Positions 1 through 8,252 of a DNA stretch of 64,000 bases are shown here, one piece after another (the first letter of the stretch is position 1; every line of letters begins with the position of its first letter). The notes under the pieces were generated by a model, which did not search any database, was not told where the DNA came from, and was given only the letters and a program-made list of their open reading frames with translations. The DNA is from Polyangiaceae bacterium (GTDB lineage Bacteria > Myxococcota_A > Polyangia > Polyangiales > Polyangiaceae). The position numbers and the translations under genes were made by a program. The stretch is taken from contig JACKEA010000005.1 of assembly GCA_020633235.1 (NCBI GenBank), forward strand, positions 496,001-560,000, in the 5' to 3' direction.

Positions 1-572
1 GGGGCCACGGCGTTCACGCGGATGGCGCTCGGGCCGAGCTCGAAGGCGAGTGTTTGCGTCATGCTCACCATGGCGGCCTTGGTCATGCCGTAGACGCCTT
101 GCATGGGCGCGGCGCGCAAGCCCGCCACGCTGGCTACGCTCACGATGGCCCCGCTGCCCTTGCGTCCAATCACGTGCTCCGCGAACTTGCGCGACGCTTC
201 CATGGCGCCCCGCAGGTTCACGTCGAAGGTCTTCTGGTACGCGCCCGGATCGATCGAGATCATCGGACCGAAGAACGGGTTCGTGCCCGCGCAGTTCACC
301 AGCACGTCGACCTGGCCGAAGTGCGCGATGGTCTCGCTGACCAGCTGCTCGCACTGATCGGGATGGCCCACGTGGGCAGCTACGGCGTGGGCCGTGCCAC
401 CACGCTCGCCGATCTTCTGCGCCACGGCGGAGACGCCCTCGAGCTTGCGTGAAGAGACCACCACCTTGGCGCCGGCGTCGGCGAAGGCGAAGGCGATGGC
501 TTCGCCGATCCCGCGGCTGGCTCCGCTGACGATGGCGACCTTTTCCCGGAGGTGAATGAGCGGCGTCGACAT
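1..572 (-). CDS. Short-chain dehydrogenase/reductase (SDR), 3' end outside the window
   Basis: The minus-strand reading from ATG at 572 gives a classical SDR Rossmann protein. I see the N-terminal nucleotide-binding motif SGASRGIG near residue 14, NCAG near residue 95, a catalytic Ser in IVSVASVAG, and the YGMTK (YxxxK) active site, followed by the usual IRVNAVAP. The fold fits an NAD(P)-dependent oxidoreductase of about 250 residues, of which about 190 are visible. The substrate cannot be read from the sequence. It is transcribed divergently from the ferrochelatase gene, 70 bases away. Confidence 0.9.
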   Translation of the reverse strand, partial: MSTPLIHLREKVAIVSGASRGIGEAIAFAFADAGAKVVVSSRKLEGVSAVAQKIGERGGTAHAVAAHVGHPDQCEQLVSETIAHFGQVDVLVNCAGTNPFFGPMISIDPGAYQKTFDVNLRGAMEASRKFAEHVIGRKGSGAIVSVASVAGLRAAPMQGVYGMTKAAMVSMTQTLAFELGPSAIRVNAVA

Positions 573-642
573 GGGCTCCGGAGGGTAGACGACGTCGGGC
601 CGCGCTCGCGGAAAATCCGCCATCGTCCTATGCTCCGGGCCC

Positions 643-1524
643 ATGGGTCCCAAGGACGGCGTGCTGCTCGTAGCTCACGGTACGGTGAGCGATCTGGACG
701 ATCTTCCTGCTTTCGTGGCGCGCATCCGACGCGGGCGCCCGGCGCCTCCGGGCCTCGTGGAGGAGCTCCGCCATCGCTACGAGGTCATTGGCGGTAGTCC
801 GCTGCTGGATCTGACCAAGGCGCAGGCGCAGGGGCTGTCCGAGCGCTTGGCCGCTCCGGTGCTGGTGGGCATGCGCCTGTGGCAGCCCGGCGTGGAGGAA
901 GTGGTGCGCGCTGCCGTCAGCCTCGGGCTCCAGCGTTTGTGCGTGATCCCCTTGGCGCCGTTCAGTGTGCACGTCTACGCCCAGGCCGCGGACGAAGCCC
1001 TCGAGCGCGTGCGCCCGGAGCTGAAGGACGCCACCCCGAGCTTCGTGCACGTGGACGCGTGGGGTCAGGAGCCCGCCTTCGTGAAGGCCCACGTGGAGAG
1101 CATCGCGCGCCGAGTTGCTCCAGGCACTCGCGTGGTGCTCACTGCTCACAGCCTTCCGCGCCGCGCCATCACCGCGGGGGACCCGTACGAGGCGCAATTT
1201 CGCGCCTGCGCCGAGGCCGTGGGGAAGCAGCTCGACGCCCCCTGGGAGATCGCGTTCCAAAGCCAGGGAGCGGACGGTGGGGACTGGCTGGGACCGGACA
1301 TCTTGCAGGTCCTCGAACGGCTGGCCGGGGAAGGCGTACGCCGGGCCGTGGTGGCGCCCATCGGCTTTCTGGCCGAGCACGTGGAGACCCTCTTCGACCT
1401 CGACGTGGAAGCCAAGGCCCACGCCGACCGGCTGGGCGTCGAGCTCGTGCGGGTCCCCGCCTTGAACACCGCTCCTGGCCTGCTGGAAGCGTTGGAAGCC
1501 GTGACCCGACGCGCCCTGAGCTAG
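643..1524 (+). CDS. hemH: Ferrochelatase
   Basis: Inserts ferrous iron into protoporphyrin (or coproporphyrin) at the end of haem synthesis. The 293-residue protein has the family layout: an N-terminal LLVAHGT segment, the LxxRYxxIGG-SPL region, the VLTAHSLP motif (equivalent to FSAHGLP, carrying the metal-binding His), the QSQGADGGDWLGPD segment (equivalent to SRxGxxxWLxPd), and APIGFLAEHVETLFDLD near the C terminus with the conserved His/Glu pair. The length is slightly short for the family (310-350). No other haem gene is adjacent, so it appears monocistronic. Confidence 0.88.
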   Translation: MGPKDGVLLVAHGTVSDLDDLPAFVARIRRGRPAPPGLVEELRHRYEVIGGSPLLDLTKAQAQGLSERLAAPVLVGMRLWQPGVEEVVRAAVSLGLQRLCVIPLAPFSVHVYAQAADEALERVRPELKDATPSFVHVDAWGQEPAFVKAHVESIARRVAPGTRVVLTAHSLPRRAITAGDPYEAQFRACAEAVGKQLDAPWEIAFQSQGADGGDWLGPDILQVLERLAGEGVRRAVVAPIGFLAEHVETLFDLDVEAKAHADRLGVELVRVPALNTAPGLLEALEAVTRRALS

Positions 1525-1633
1525 AAGATCCGGCCGCTTCGCTGCGTCGAACCTGCTGATGCTTGTCGTATCCGGCCGCCACGCCGGGCAGGGAGAGGGA
1601 GGGGAGCGCCCGGATTGGGGTAGAAGTAGGCGC

Positions 1634-2710
1634 ATGGACCAACGCGCCGCCCAACGGAGGCCGGGCATCGTTCCCCTCAGGACTCGCATCTTGGGGCTCA
1701 TCGCCGTGCTGATCCTCGGTGTCGGCTGTCCCTGCGTCCGGAGCGCCGTCAACGCCAGCCCGGGCCTGCGCTGGTGGCTGTTCTCGAACTTCGGCGCCCA
1801 GCGCATGTGCCCCGAAATGCTCAAGCGCGGCGCGCCCCTCAAGCTGGACCCGGCCGGCAACACCATCGGGCGCTTCTTTCCGACCACTTGCACCCATGAA
1901 GTCCACGACGAGACCCAGAGCGTGGTGCTGCGCTTCGGAGGCACCGGCTACGCGTGGACGCCCCTCGCCGGGCGCGTCGGCTTCTCGATGGACGCGGCCA
2001 TGGAGTACAGCTTCGACTTCAAGATGACGGAAGACGCCGTCTACGTGTGGGCCACGAACCCGCGCGTGGTGAGCGCCCCCGCGTTCAAGATCGGCTCCGT
2101 CGAGAACAAGGTCGTCGACATCGCCACCAAGTCCCCCGTGGGCTACATGGCCAACACCTTCGGCAGCCAGATCGTCAGCTATCAGCTGTTCCAGGGCTTC
2201 ACCGTGGTGCACGGGGACGAGGGGGACGAGTTCACCCTCGGTCGCCTCAACCCGCCCGCGCGCCCGCCGCGCCCCTTCGACACCAGCGAAGAGAAGTTCG
2301 TGTTCGCCAACGAGACCACCGAGGTGCGCGCCAACCAGGTGGACTTCCTCGGGCCCTTCGAGGTGGCGGACGACGACCAAGCGATCTTCCTTCGGGTTCA
2401 CGTGGCCGGTCCCGCCATCGACGTGATGGTGTTCCCGCGGGGCACGGCGGATCTGTGGCGCGAGTCGCTGCAGCTCGGAAATCCGTTGGGCCCGCCCTCG
2501 GCGCCGCCGATCGCGGGCTATTCGCTCCAGCCCGGTGCCGAGCTGAAGCAGAAGATCAAGCTGCCCCGCGGCCAGTACATGGTCGTGCTCGACAATTCCG
2601 CAGCCGTGGGTGTGGTGAAACCGCCGTGGAATCCCCTCAGTGTCGTGGGCGGCAGCACCGCCGTCGTGTCCTATGTGGCCGAGCTCGGGGATTCCGACGA
2701 CGAGTTCTGA
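1634..2710 (+). CDS. Hypothetical secreted lipoprotein
   Basis: I do not recognise a family. The ATG at 1634 is preferred over the earlier in-frame start at 1559. It places a short basic N terminus before a hydrophobic stretch (about residues 17-32) ending in LGVGCP, a plausible lipobox, so the protein is probably anchored in a membrane. The body (about 358 residues) is rich in beta-type segments and has no metal or catalytic motif I can name. It ends at a conserved palindromic element that separates it from the convergent membrane-protein gene. Confidence 0.7.
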   Translation: MDQRAAQRRPGIVPLRTRILGLIAVLILGVGCPCVRSAVNASPGLRWWLFSNFGAQRMCPEMLKRGAPLKLDPAGNTIGRFFPTTCTHEVHDETQSVVLRFGGTGYAWTPLAGRVGFSMDAAMEYSFDFKMTEDAVYVWATNPRVVSAPAFKIGSVENKVVDIATKSPVGYMANTFGSQIVSYQLFQGFTVVHGDEGDEFTLGRLNPPARPPRPFDTSEEKFVFANETTEVRANQVDFLGPFEVADDDQAIFLRVHVAGPAIDVMVFPRGTADLWRESLQLGNPLGPPSAPPIAGYSLQPGAELKQKIKLPRGQYMVVLDNSAAVGVVKPPWNPLSVVGGSTAVVSYVAELGDSDDEF

Positions 2711-2711
2711 C

Positions 2712-2746
2712 GTCCGGGGCGGGACGGGTATCGCGCCGCGCCAACA
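2712..2746. repeat. Dispersed palindromic element, type 2
   Basis: One base after the stop codon. Reads as the reverse complement of the type 2 core (GTTGG-CGCGGCGCGATACCCGTC), with the CCAACA end pointing away from the upstream gene. One of at least 16 related intergenic copies in the window. Confidence 0.6.
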
Positions 2747-2763
2747 TCCAAATGCAAATGATG

Positions 2764-2783
2764 TCGCTGCGCCGCGGAACCAC
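2764..2783. repeat. Dispersed palindromic element, type 1 half-copy
   Basis: Contains CGCCGCGGAACCACC, the stem-plus-loop half of the type 1 element, between two convergent stop codons and next to a type 2 copy. Confidence 0.4.
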
Positions 2784-2785
2784 CC

Positions 2786-3436
2786 TCAAGCCGGCGGCGG
2801 CTTGGTCTTGTCGCGGTAGCTCTTGGCCAAACGCGCGGTGCCGAAGCCGGCGCCCGCGGTGAGCAGCAGCAGGAACACGCCGAAGCCGATGGCCACGCCG
2901 CCGTAGGTGCGATAGCGCGAGGCCTTGGCGCGGTAGTACGCGCCGCCCAAGATGCTGCGATAGCTGCTGTAGTAGGAGCTTCGGGAGTCCTGGTCGGCCC
3001 AGCGATCGTAGGTGTTGGCCTTGTCGAAGTAGTAGGTGCTGCTGCCGCAGGAGCCACAGCTCATGAGCGCTACGAACAGCGTGCCGCAGCCGACCAAGAA
3101 GTGGGCCGGGAAGGGCTTGGCTGCCGCCACCGCTGCCGCGGGGGGCGCGATGCTGCTGCCGTCCGCTGCTACGGCCGGGGCGGGAGCGCTCGCGGCGGCG
3201 GCAGGCTTGTAGGAGGCGAGCACGCCGCCGACGAGCAGCACCACGATGGAGATGAACACGAAGAAGCTGCCGGCCAAGAAGCCCGGCATCGCCTCCCGAG
3301 CGGAGATGGCACCACGGGGATCGAGGAACACGTGGTAGGCGCAGAACAGCGTCACGCCCAGGGCCACCAGCAGCAGCAGCCCGCCGCAGCCCAGCATCAC
3401 CTTGCCCCCGGTCTTGGCCTTCGATTGCTCCGCCAT
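2786..3436 (-). CDS. Multi-pass membrane protein of unknown function
   Basis: The protein (216 residues) shows four strongly hydrophobic stretches: about residues 12-33, 48-70, 108-128 and 178-197. An Ala/Pro-rich linker lies between the second and third, and a Tyr/Ser-rich segment between the third and fourth (SSYYSSYRSILGGAYY). The basic C-terminal tail suggests a cytoplasmic end. No family is recognised. It is the last gene of a minus-strand run with the two upstream genes, 40 bases after the preceding stop, so co-transcription is likely. Confidence 0.7.
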   Translation of the reverse strand: MAEQSKAKTGGKVMLGCGGLLLLVALGVTLFCAYHVFLDPRGAISAREAMPGFLAGSFFVFISIVVLLVGGVLASYKPAAAASAPAPAVAADGSSIAPPAAAVAAAKPFPAHFLVGCGTLFVALMSCGSCGSSTYYFDKANTYDRWADQDSRSSYYSSYRSILGGAYYRAKASRYRTYGGVAIGFGVFLLLLTAGAGFGTARLAKSYRDKTKPPPA

Positions 3437-3476
3437 TGCGCCGCTTATGCCGCGCTTCGCCGGGGCGCGTCCAGTG

Positions 3477-3989
3477 TCAGTCTTCTTCGGCGGCGGAGAC
3501 GCTGACGGAATCGATACGCCAGTCTCCGTCGTCCTTGCTCAAACCGAAACGGACCGAACGTTCGTCTTTCCTGAGGCCCTGGCCGCGATCGCCGACCAGG
3601 GTGGCGGTGCAACGGACGCGAGCTGCCTGGCCCGAAGCGATCAGCGTGATTTCCACGCTGCCGAGGGAGATCTCCGCGGATCGGAACGCAGTGCCCGCTT
3701 GGGTCGCGAGGGCGACCAGACCCTCACGGCCGCTCTTCAAGCTGCTGAGCTCCGGGATCTGCACGCGGACGTCCTTGGTGAAGATGTCGGCGAAGGCACC
3801 CCGCAAGCGGCCGGCGCGCATCACGGGGTTCTCCGTGCCGCTCACGCCCGCCACCTCCGCGAGGTGATCGAGCAAGGCGCGGATCTTCTCTTCGTCGCTG
3901 CGGCCGCCGAACAAGGCGTAGCCAGTGATGCCCAGGCCGAGCACGATGCCCACTACGGCCAAGGTGCGGCGGCTGATGGACAGCTCCAC
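3477..3989 (-). CDS. Membrane-anchored NTF2-like protein
   Basis: The GTG start at 3989 lies 4 bases after the upstream gene's stop, which decides the start and implies coupling. The 170-residue product has one N-terminal membrane segment (about residues 9-28). A periplasmic-type domain of about 130 residues follows, with the helix-helix-beta pattern of the NTF2-like/SnoaL superfamily (EEKIRALLDHLAEVAGV at the start, DDGDWRIDSVSV at the end). Such domains bind small ligands or are structural. No catalytic residue can be assigned. Confidence 0.65.
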   Translation of the reverse strand: MELSISRRTLAVVGIVLGLGITGYALFGGRSDEEKIRALLDHLAEVAGVSGTENPVMRAGRLRGAFADIFTKDVRVQIPELSSLKSGREGLVALATQAGTAFRSAEISLGSVEITLIASGQAARVRCTATLVGDRGQGLRKDERSVRFGLSKDDGDWRIDSVSVSAAEED

Positions 3990-3993
3990 CGCG

Positions 3994-4953
3994 TCAGCTC
4001 TGCCCTTGCTGCATGCGCCAGTTCACTGGCAGATCCAGGAAGCCTTCCAGGCACAGGAAGTCGTACAGCGCTCCGCAGATGACGTCGCAGGTTTCGCTGA
4101 AGATGTGCGGATCCGTGAAGAAGCGCACGGTCTCGTCCATGAACGCTTCCTGGGTCTCGGTGAGTCGAGCCATCAGGTTGTCGCCGCAGTAGTGGACCAT
4201 TTGCTGCATGAGCAAACGCTCCCACTCCGCGCGGAATGCCGGAAATTGATCGGAAAGGATCTTGTAGCCCACGGAATTCGGGCCCTCGGCGGTGTGGGCG
4301 GCGCGCAGCGTGACCTTGGCCATCTGGCCCACCCGCGGCGGGAGGTGCTGCTGCATGAAATCCACGAGCACCGCGGAGAAGATGGTCATCACCCGGTTCA
4401 GCTCCGGGGAGCGCCGAGACAAGAAGGCGACCTGGAGATCGCGTTCCATCTTGGCCAACAGCTCGGTAGTGGCTTGCTGCACCTCGGCGCTCTCGTAGTC
4501 GAAGCCATCGAGCTCCGCCCGCAGGCGATTTCGGTAGCGGGTGAGCACGTAGTACACGCCTTGCTCGGCGTGGTGGATGGTCTTTTCCTTGTCGCCCTTG
4601 GTCTTCTCGTGGAGCTCGCTTTCGAAGAACAGCTTGGCGATGCGACGACCGATCGTCTTCAGGTTCTGCGTGGCGAAGTTCGCCTTGCCCTCGGGGTCGA
4701 ACACCCTGGCCAAGAGCGAGCTGAAGGTGCGCAGCTGTTGACCGGCGATCTCTTCCGCCGATTGGCGCGCCGTGGCGTCGGAGCCCAGGGCCTGCTGCAT
4801 GGCCTTGATCTGCGCGACCACTTGCGCGGTGACGGCGTCGAGCTCGGGGCTCGTTTCCATGTCGCCCTTGTAGTGGACGATGCGCGCCTGAACCTGCTCG
4901 TTGAGCAGGCCCAAGGCCTTGAACGTGAGCGCCTCCTTGTCCTGCTCCGACAT
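3994..4953 (-). CDS. Hypothetical alpha-helical protein
   Basis: Unrecognised soluble protein of about 319 residues from ATG 4953, predicted to be almost entirely helical, with no membrane segment or known motif. A GTG at 5028 in the same frame would add 25 residues, mostly prolines (PPPKPPPPP then PPPPP). I cannot decide between the two starts, though the unusual coding of the proline stretch slightly favours 4953. It is the first gene of a three-gene operon and is divergent from the DUF4139 lipoprotein gene. Confidence 0.65.
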   Translation of the reverse strand: MSEQDKEALTFKALGLLNEQVQARIVHYKGDMETSPELDAVTAQVVAQIKAMQQALGSDATARQSAEEIAGQQLRTFSSLLARVFDPEGKANFATQNLKTIGRRIAKLFFESELHEKTKGDKEKTIHHAEQGVYYVLTRYRNRLRAELDGFDYESAEVQQATTELLAKMERDLQVAFLSRRSPELNRVMTIFSAVLVDFMQQHLPPRVGQMAKVTLRAAHTAEGPNSVGYKILSDQFPAFRAEWERLLMQQMVHYCGDNLMARLTETQEAFMDETVRFFTDPHIFSETCDVICGALYDFLCLEGFLDLPVNWRMQQGQS

Positions 4954-5183
4954 GGCCGCGGCACGCGGCGGCGGCGGGGGACGGCGAGGGGGAGGCGGCG
5001 GCTTGGGCGGCGGGGCAGCTCCTGTCACGTGGCGCAGAATACCCGACTCGGCTCGGGATTTGGGCGTGGACTGGCAGGGGTCAGGCGAACGCCGGCGGGG
5101 GCTGTCCAGCGCTGGGGGAAGCTGCCATGCTCGCGGCACTCTGGCGTCGAGGTGGTGGCCGGAGAGCCTTTCTGGAGGAGCTC

Positions 5184-7196
5184 ATGCGACTGTCGCTGAT
5201 CGTCTTTTCGTCCCTGCTTGCCCTGGGCTGCGCCCGAGGCCCCAACGTGTCCACGGACCAGCTGCCGCTCCGGCGCGTCGTCGTGTACCGCAACGGTGTG
5301 GGCTACTTCGAGCGTTCCGGCCACGTGGATGCCGACCAGGTGACCTTCAAGATGCGCCAGCGCATGGTGGGCGATTTCCTGGCCACGCTGGCCATCGTCG
5401 AGCATGGCGGCAGCTCCGTGCGCTCAGCGTCGTTCCCGCTGGAGATCGAAAAGGAGAGCAGCGAGCCGGAGCCGGATCCGCGCTTCGAGAGCATGCTCAA
5501 GCCTTGGCCCAAGCCGGAAGACAAGCCCGATCCCGACCGCCTCCGGGAAGTGATGCTGAGCCTGGACGGCGAGGAGCACGACCTGGCCGTGGGCTACGTT
5601 TCGGAGACGCCCGTGTGGCGGCCGTCCTATCGCCTGGTGGTGCAGGAGAACGGCAAGGCGGATCTGCAGGCCTGGGGCATCGTCCAGAACTTGTCGGGAG
5701 AAGACTGGAACGGCGTGCAGCTGGTGCTGGTGGCCGGCGCGCCCCTCGCGTTCGAGAGCACCTTGGGGGAGCCGGTGATCCCCGAACGACCCATCGTCAC
5801 GGATACCGGCGAGGTGATCGCCGCCGTTCCGGAAGGCGTGACCAGCCTCGCGAACAAGGAGGGCGAGGTCACCGAGGTCGGTGGCGACGAGCCCGAGGCG
5901 CCCATGGAAGAAGCCGCGGCGGAAGCGGCCCCGGACGACGACTACAAGGACAAGGGCGCAGCTGGCGGCGGCCGGCGGGCTCGCCCGATGAAGAAGGCGA
6001 CCAGCAAGACGCGGGGACCGAGGCCCGCCACGGGCAGCTCTGCGGGCCTGGGCGATTTGCTGCAGGGCGGCGAAGTGGAGAAGAAGCCGCTCAGCAAGAA
6101 CGACCGCATTCGCTTGGCGCTCGAGGAAGCCAAGCGCTCCGGGCTCAGCGCGCCGCGACGCATGAGCGCGCTGGCGGCGGTGGCAGTGGAGTCGGGAGCC
6201 ACGCGTTACGCCATTCCTTCGCCCATCACCGTGCCGGACGAGAGCGCCACCATGGTGCTGTTGCTCAACCAGCGGGTGCAGGGCGAGGCGGTGTTCCTGT
6301 TCTCTCCGGATGGCGGCGTGCCGGAGTCGAGCACGCACCCGTTTCGCGTGGCGCGCTTCAAGAACGGCACCAAGGGATTGCTCGAGCGGGGTCCCATCGC
6401 GGTGTTCGAGCAGGGCTCGTTCTTGGGCCAGGGGATGGTGGATCCGCTGCCGCGAGATGCCATTGCCACGGTGCCCTTTGCTCTCGAACGGAGCCTCGCC
6501 GTGCAGAGCGAGCGCAAGTACGACCAACAGGGGGCGCGCTTGTTCCGCATCGAGGCCGGGCGCCTGACCATCGAGCGGGACAGCGTGACCAAGACGCTCT
6601 ACACCGTGAAGAACGGCGGCGACAAATCCGCCAAGCTGCTGGTGAAGCACCCGCGCAGCAATGGGGCGCGGCTCTATCATCCGCCGCAGGGCACCGAGGA
6701 CAACGTTGGCGTCGGCAACGCGCTCGTGCCTGTCACCGTGAAGCCCTATGGCAAGGCCATCCTCACGGTGGACGAGCGGCGCAGCGTGCAGCAGCCCGTC
6801 AGCTGGCTCAGCGATCTCGCCGACGACGCCGTCAAGGCGTACCTCGCGGATCCTCGGGCCAACCCCACTGTTCGCGGACAGCTCGACACCGTTTGGAAGC
6901 TTCGCGAAAGCTGGAAGCACTCCGTCGACAAGCAGCAGAAGCTCGTGGACGAGCAAGGCGAGCTCGAGAAGGCTGCGCGGGAGACGCGGCTCTCTCTTGG
7001 GGCTATCGAGAAGAACAATCAGGCGGCGGATCTTCGCGTCAAGCTCACCAAGCGCCTTGGGGACATCACTTCGCGCATGAATCAGATCACCAAGGAGCTC
7101 ATCGAGGTCAAGATGGCCATCAACGAGCAGGAAGTGCGCTTTCGAGACGCTGTTCGGGAGATCAAGCTGATCAAGGCGCCGCCGCCCAAGGACTGA
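5184..7196 (+). CDS. DUF4139-family lipoprotein (mucoidy inhibitor-like)
   Basis: The ATG at 5184 is chosen because GGAGGAG lies 4 bases upstream and it yields a signal peptide ending in LLALGCAR, a lipobox. The 670-residue protein begins with VVVYRNGVGYFER, typical of the N terminus of DUF4139/mucoidy-inhibitor A proteins. The long beta-rich DUF4139 region follows (SETPVWRPSYRLVV, then VQNLSGEDWNGVQLVLV). A charged low-complexity linker rich in Glu, Asp and Lys occupies about residues 230-310, and the C-terminal 110 residues form a coiled coil. The function of the family is not settled. Confidence 0.8.
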   Translation: MRLSLIVFSSLLALGCARGPNVSTDQLPLRRVVVYRNGVGYFERSGHVDADQVTFKMRQRMVGDFLATLAIVEHGGSSVRSASFPLEIEKESSEPEPDPRFESMLKPWPKPEDKPDPDRLREVMLSLDGEEHDLAVGYVSETPVWRPSYRLVVQENGKADLQAWGIVQNLSGEDWNGVQLVLVAGAPLAFESTLGEPVIPERPIVTDTGEVIAAVPEGVTSLANKEGEVTEVGGDEPEAPMEEAAAEAAPDDDYKDKGAAGGGRRARPMKKATSKTRGPRPATGSSAGLGDLLQGGEVEKKPLSKNDRIRLALEEAKRSGLSAPRRMSALAAVAVESGATRYAIPSPITVPDESATMVLLLNQRVQGEAVFLFSPDGGVPESSTHPFRVARFKNGTKGLLERGPIAVFEQGSFLGQGMVDPLPRDAIATVPFALERSLAVQSERKYDQQGARLFRIEAGRLTIERDSVTKTLYTVKNGGDKSAKLLVKHPRSNGARLYHPPQGTEDNVGVGNALVPVTVKPYGKAILTVDERRSVQQPVSWLSDLADDAVKAYLADPRANPTVRGQLDTVWKLRESWKHSVDKQQKLVDEQGELEKAARETRLSLGAIEKNNQAADLRVKLTKRLGDITSRMNQITKELIEVKMAINEQEVRFRDAVREIKLIKAPPPKD

Positions 7197-7213
7197 GCTC
7201 TCCCGTATTTTTC

Positions 7214-7251
7214 TTTTGTTGGCGCGTCGCGGAAAACGCGCGCGGCGCGCC
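7214..7251. repeat. Dispersed palindromic element, degenerate type 1
   Basis: Reads TTGTTGGCGCG, then TCGCGGAAAA, then a GC-rich complementary arm ending GGCGCGCC. It begins 17 bases after the DUF4139 stop codon and matches the copy at 63715 in its TTTTGTTGG flank and GGAAA loop. Confidence 0.5.
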
Positions 7252-7253
7252 TG

Positions 7254-7436
7254 GGATGCGGGATCCGGACGCGGATGCGGATGCGGATGCGGATGCGGGG
7301 GCGGATGCGGGATCCGGGTGCGGGTGCGGGATGCGGGATGCGGGATGCGGATGCGGATGCGGATGCGGATGCGGATGCGGGGGCGGGATGCGGGTGCGGG
7401 AGCTGGGCGTGGGAGCTGGGCGTGGGAGGGGGGCGG
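7254..7436. repeat. GCGGAT-type tandem repeat array (left)
   Basis: Imperfect hexanucleotide array built on GCGGAT/GCGGGAT with GGATCC interruptions, ending in two copies of a 13-base unit (AGCTGGGCGTGGG). It shares the 17-mer GCGGATGCGGGATCCGG with the array on the other side of the small gene, in the same orientation. Replication slippage would make its length variable. Confidence 0.9.
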
Positions 7437-7581
7437 TTGAGGTGGCAGTCGCGGATTGTCGACTTGTTACGCGTACGTGGTCGGATTGGCGGCGGGGCGG
7501 GTGGCAGTGACGATTGCTGCTGCTGCTGCGGCTGCGGGTTCTTGATCGTACCGGCGTGCTCGGCCGCCTCCAGGGGCACGC

Positions 7582-7658
7582 CCGCGCGCTCCGCGCGCGG
7601 CGCCTGCGGCGCCCTAGACCCGGCCTGCGCGCGCCTGGGTGAGGGGCGAACGCCCCTC
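7582..7658 (+). other. Cluster of three perfect hairpins
   Basis: Three consecutive perfect inverted repeats: CCGCGCGC-TCC-GCGCGCGG (7582-7600), GGCGCC-TGC-GGCGCC (7599-7613) and GAGGGGCG-AA-CGCCCCTC (7641-7658). The last ends 34 bases before the ATG at 7693. They would form a structured 5' leader or a small structured RNA. Whether they are transcribed is not known. Confidence 0.55.
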
Positions 7659-7692
7659 GCGAGCTGCGAGATGGGCGAACTGGAGAAAGCTC

Positions 7693-8022
7693 ATGCTCAA
7701 AATCTACTCGGACATGCTCGATTGGCTCGAACAGCTCGCGGACATCATCGAACGCATTTCGCGGCACGATCCCGACCTCGCGCGCCAGCTCCGACGCGCG
7801 TCGCGGTCGGTGATCTTGAACACCGCCGAAGGCATGGATGCTCGGGGCAGGAACAAGCCCGCCAAGTACACCCTCGCCCTCGGCGAAATGCGCGAGAGCT
7901 GGGCCGCCCTCGAAGTCAGCGTGCGCCTTCGCTACATCGCGCCGCTCGATGCCGCCTTCGAAGATCGCTCGCAGAAAATCATCGGCACCTTGTATCGGCT
8001 CGCGCATTCCCACAGCCGTTGA
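7693..8022 (+). CDS. Four-helix-bundle protein (23S rRNA-intervening-sequence/Avd-like)
   Basis: The 109-residue protein matches the four-helix-bundle family first described from 23S rRNA intervening sequences (PF05635 type) and related to the Avd accessory protein of diversity-generating retroelements. I see DLARQLRRASRSVILNTAEGMDARGRN, where the LARQLxRAxxSVxxNxAEG core is the family signature, then an ALGEMRESWAALE helix. The start at 7693 follows a weak GAGAAAG site. The biochemical role of these proteins outside retroelements is unknown; basic surfaces suggest nucleic-acid binding. No rRNA gene or reverse transcriptase is nearby. Flanking tandem arrays and hairpins make the locus look like a discrete module. 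Confidence 0.85.
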   Translation: MLKIYSDMLDWLEQLADIIERISRHDPDLARQLRRASRSVILNTAEGMDARGRNKPAKYTLALGEMRESWAALEVSVRLRYIAPLDAAFEDRSQKIIGTLYRLAHSHSR

Positions 8023-8039
8023 AGCCCGTGGCACTGCGG

Positions 8040-8078
8040 TGAGGCGGACCGTCATTCAGTAATTGGCGGTCCGCCTCA
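8040..8078. other. Perfect 12-bp hairpin after the four-helix-bundle gene
   Basis: TGAGGCGGACCG (8040-8051) and CGGTCCGCCTCA (8067-8078) are exact reverse complements around a 15-base AT-rich loop, starting 18 bases after the stop codon. There is no T-tract, so it is not a canonical intrinsic terminator. It could be the 3' boundary of the module. Confidence 0.6.
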
Positions 8079-8090
8079 TCCTTGGCCAAG

Positions 8091-8212
8091 CGGCGGACGC
8101 GGATGCGGGATCCGGACGCGGATGCGGGATCCGGACGCGGATGTGGGGGCGGTGGCGGATGCGGGAGCGGATGCGGGAGCGGATGTGGGAGCGGATGCGG
8201 GAGCGGGGGCGA
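8091..8212. repeat. GCGGAT-type tandem repeat array (right)
   Basis: Begins with two exact copies of a 19-base unit (GGACGCGGATGCGGGATCC) and part of a third, then about four copies of a 12-base unit (GGGAGCGGATGC, with C/T at the last base). Same strand sense and same core as the left array. It ends 40 bases before the next gene's start. Confidence 0.9.
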
Positions 8213-8252
8213 GTGTTGTGGGGCGGGGGTGGGAGGCGCAGACTGTTGGGCG

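Larger units (their letters stand above)
7197..7692. other. Non-coding leader region of the four-helix-bundle gene
   Basis: About 500 bases without a credible gene; open frames here merely translate repeats. In order it holds a palindromic element (7214-7251), a GCGGAT tandem array (7254-7436), a stretch with two direct GGTGGCAGT repeats (7441 and 7500) and a CTG run, then three perfect hairpins between 7582 and 7658. All of this lies upstream of the small gene at 7693. Confidence 0.6.

Noticed and set aside
7254..8212. GCGGAT arrays as a CRISPR array or as coding DNA (Asp-Ala repeats)
   Set aside because: Units are 6-19 bases without unique spacers, and no cas genes are present. The translated frames are simple Asp/Ala or Gly/Cys repeats on all strands without a start signal.
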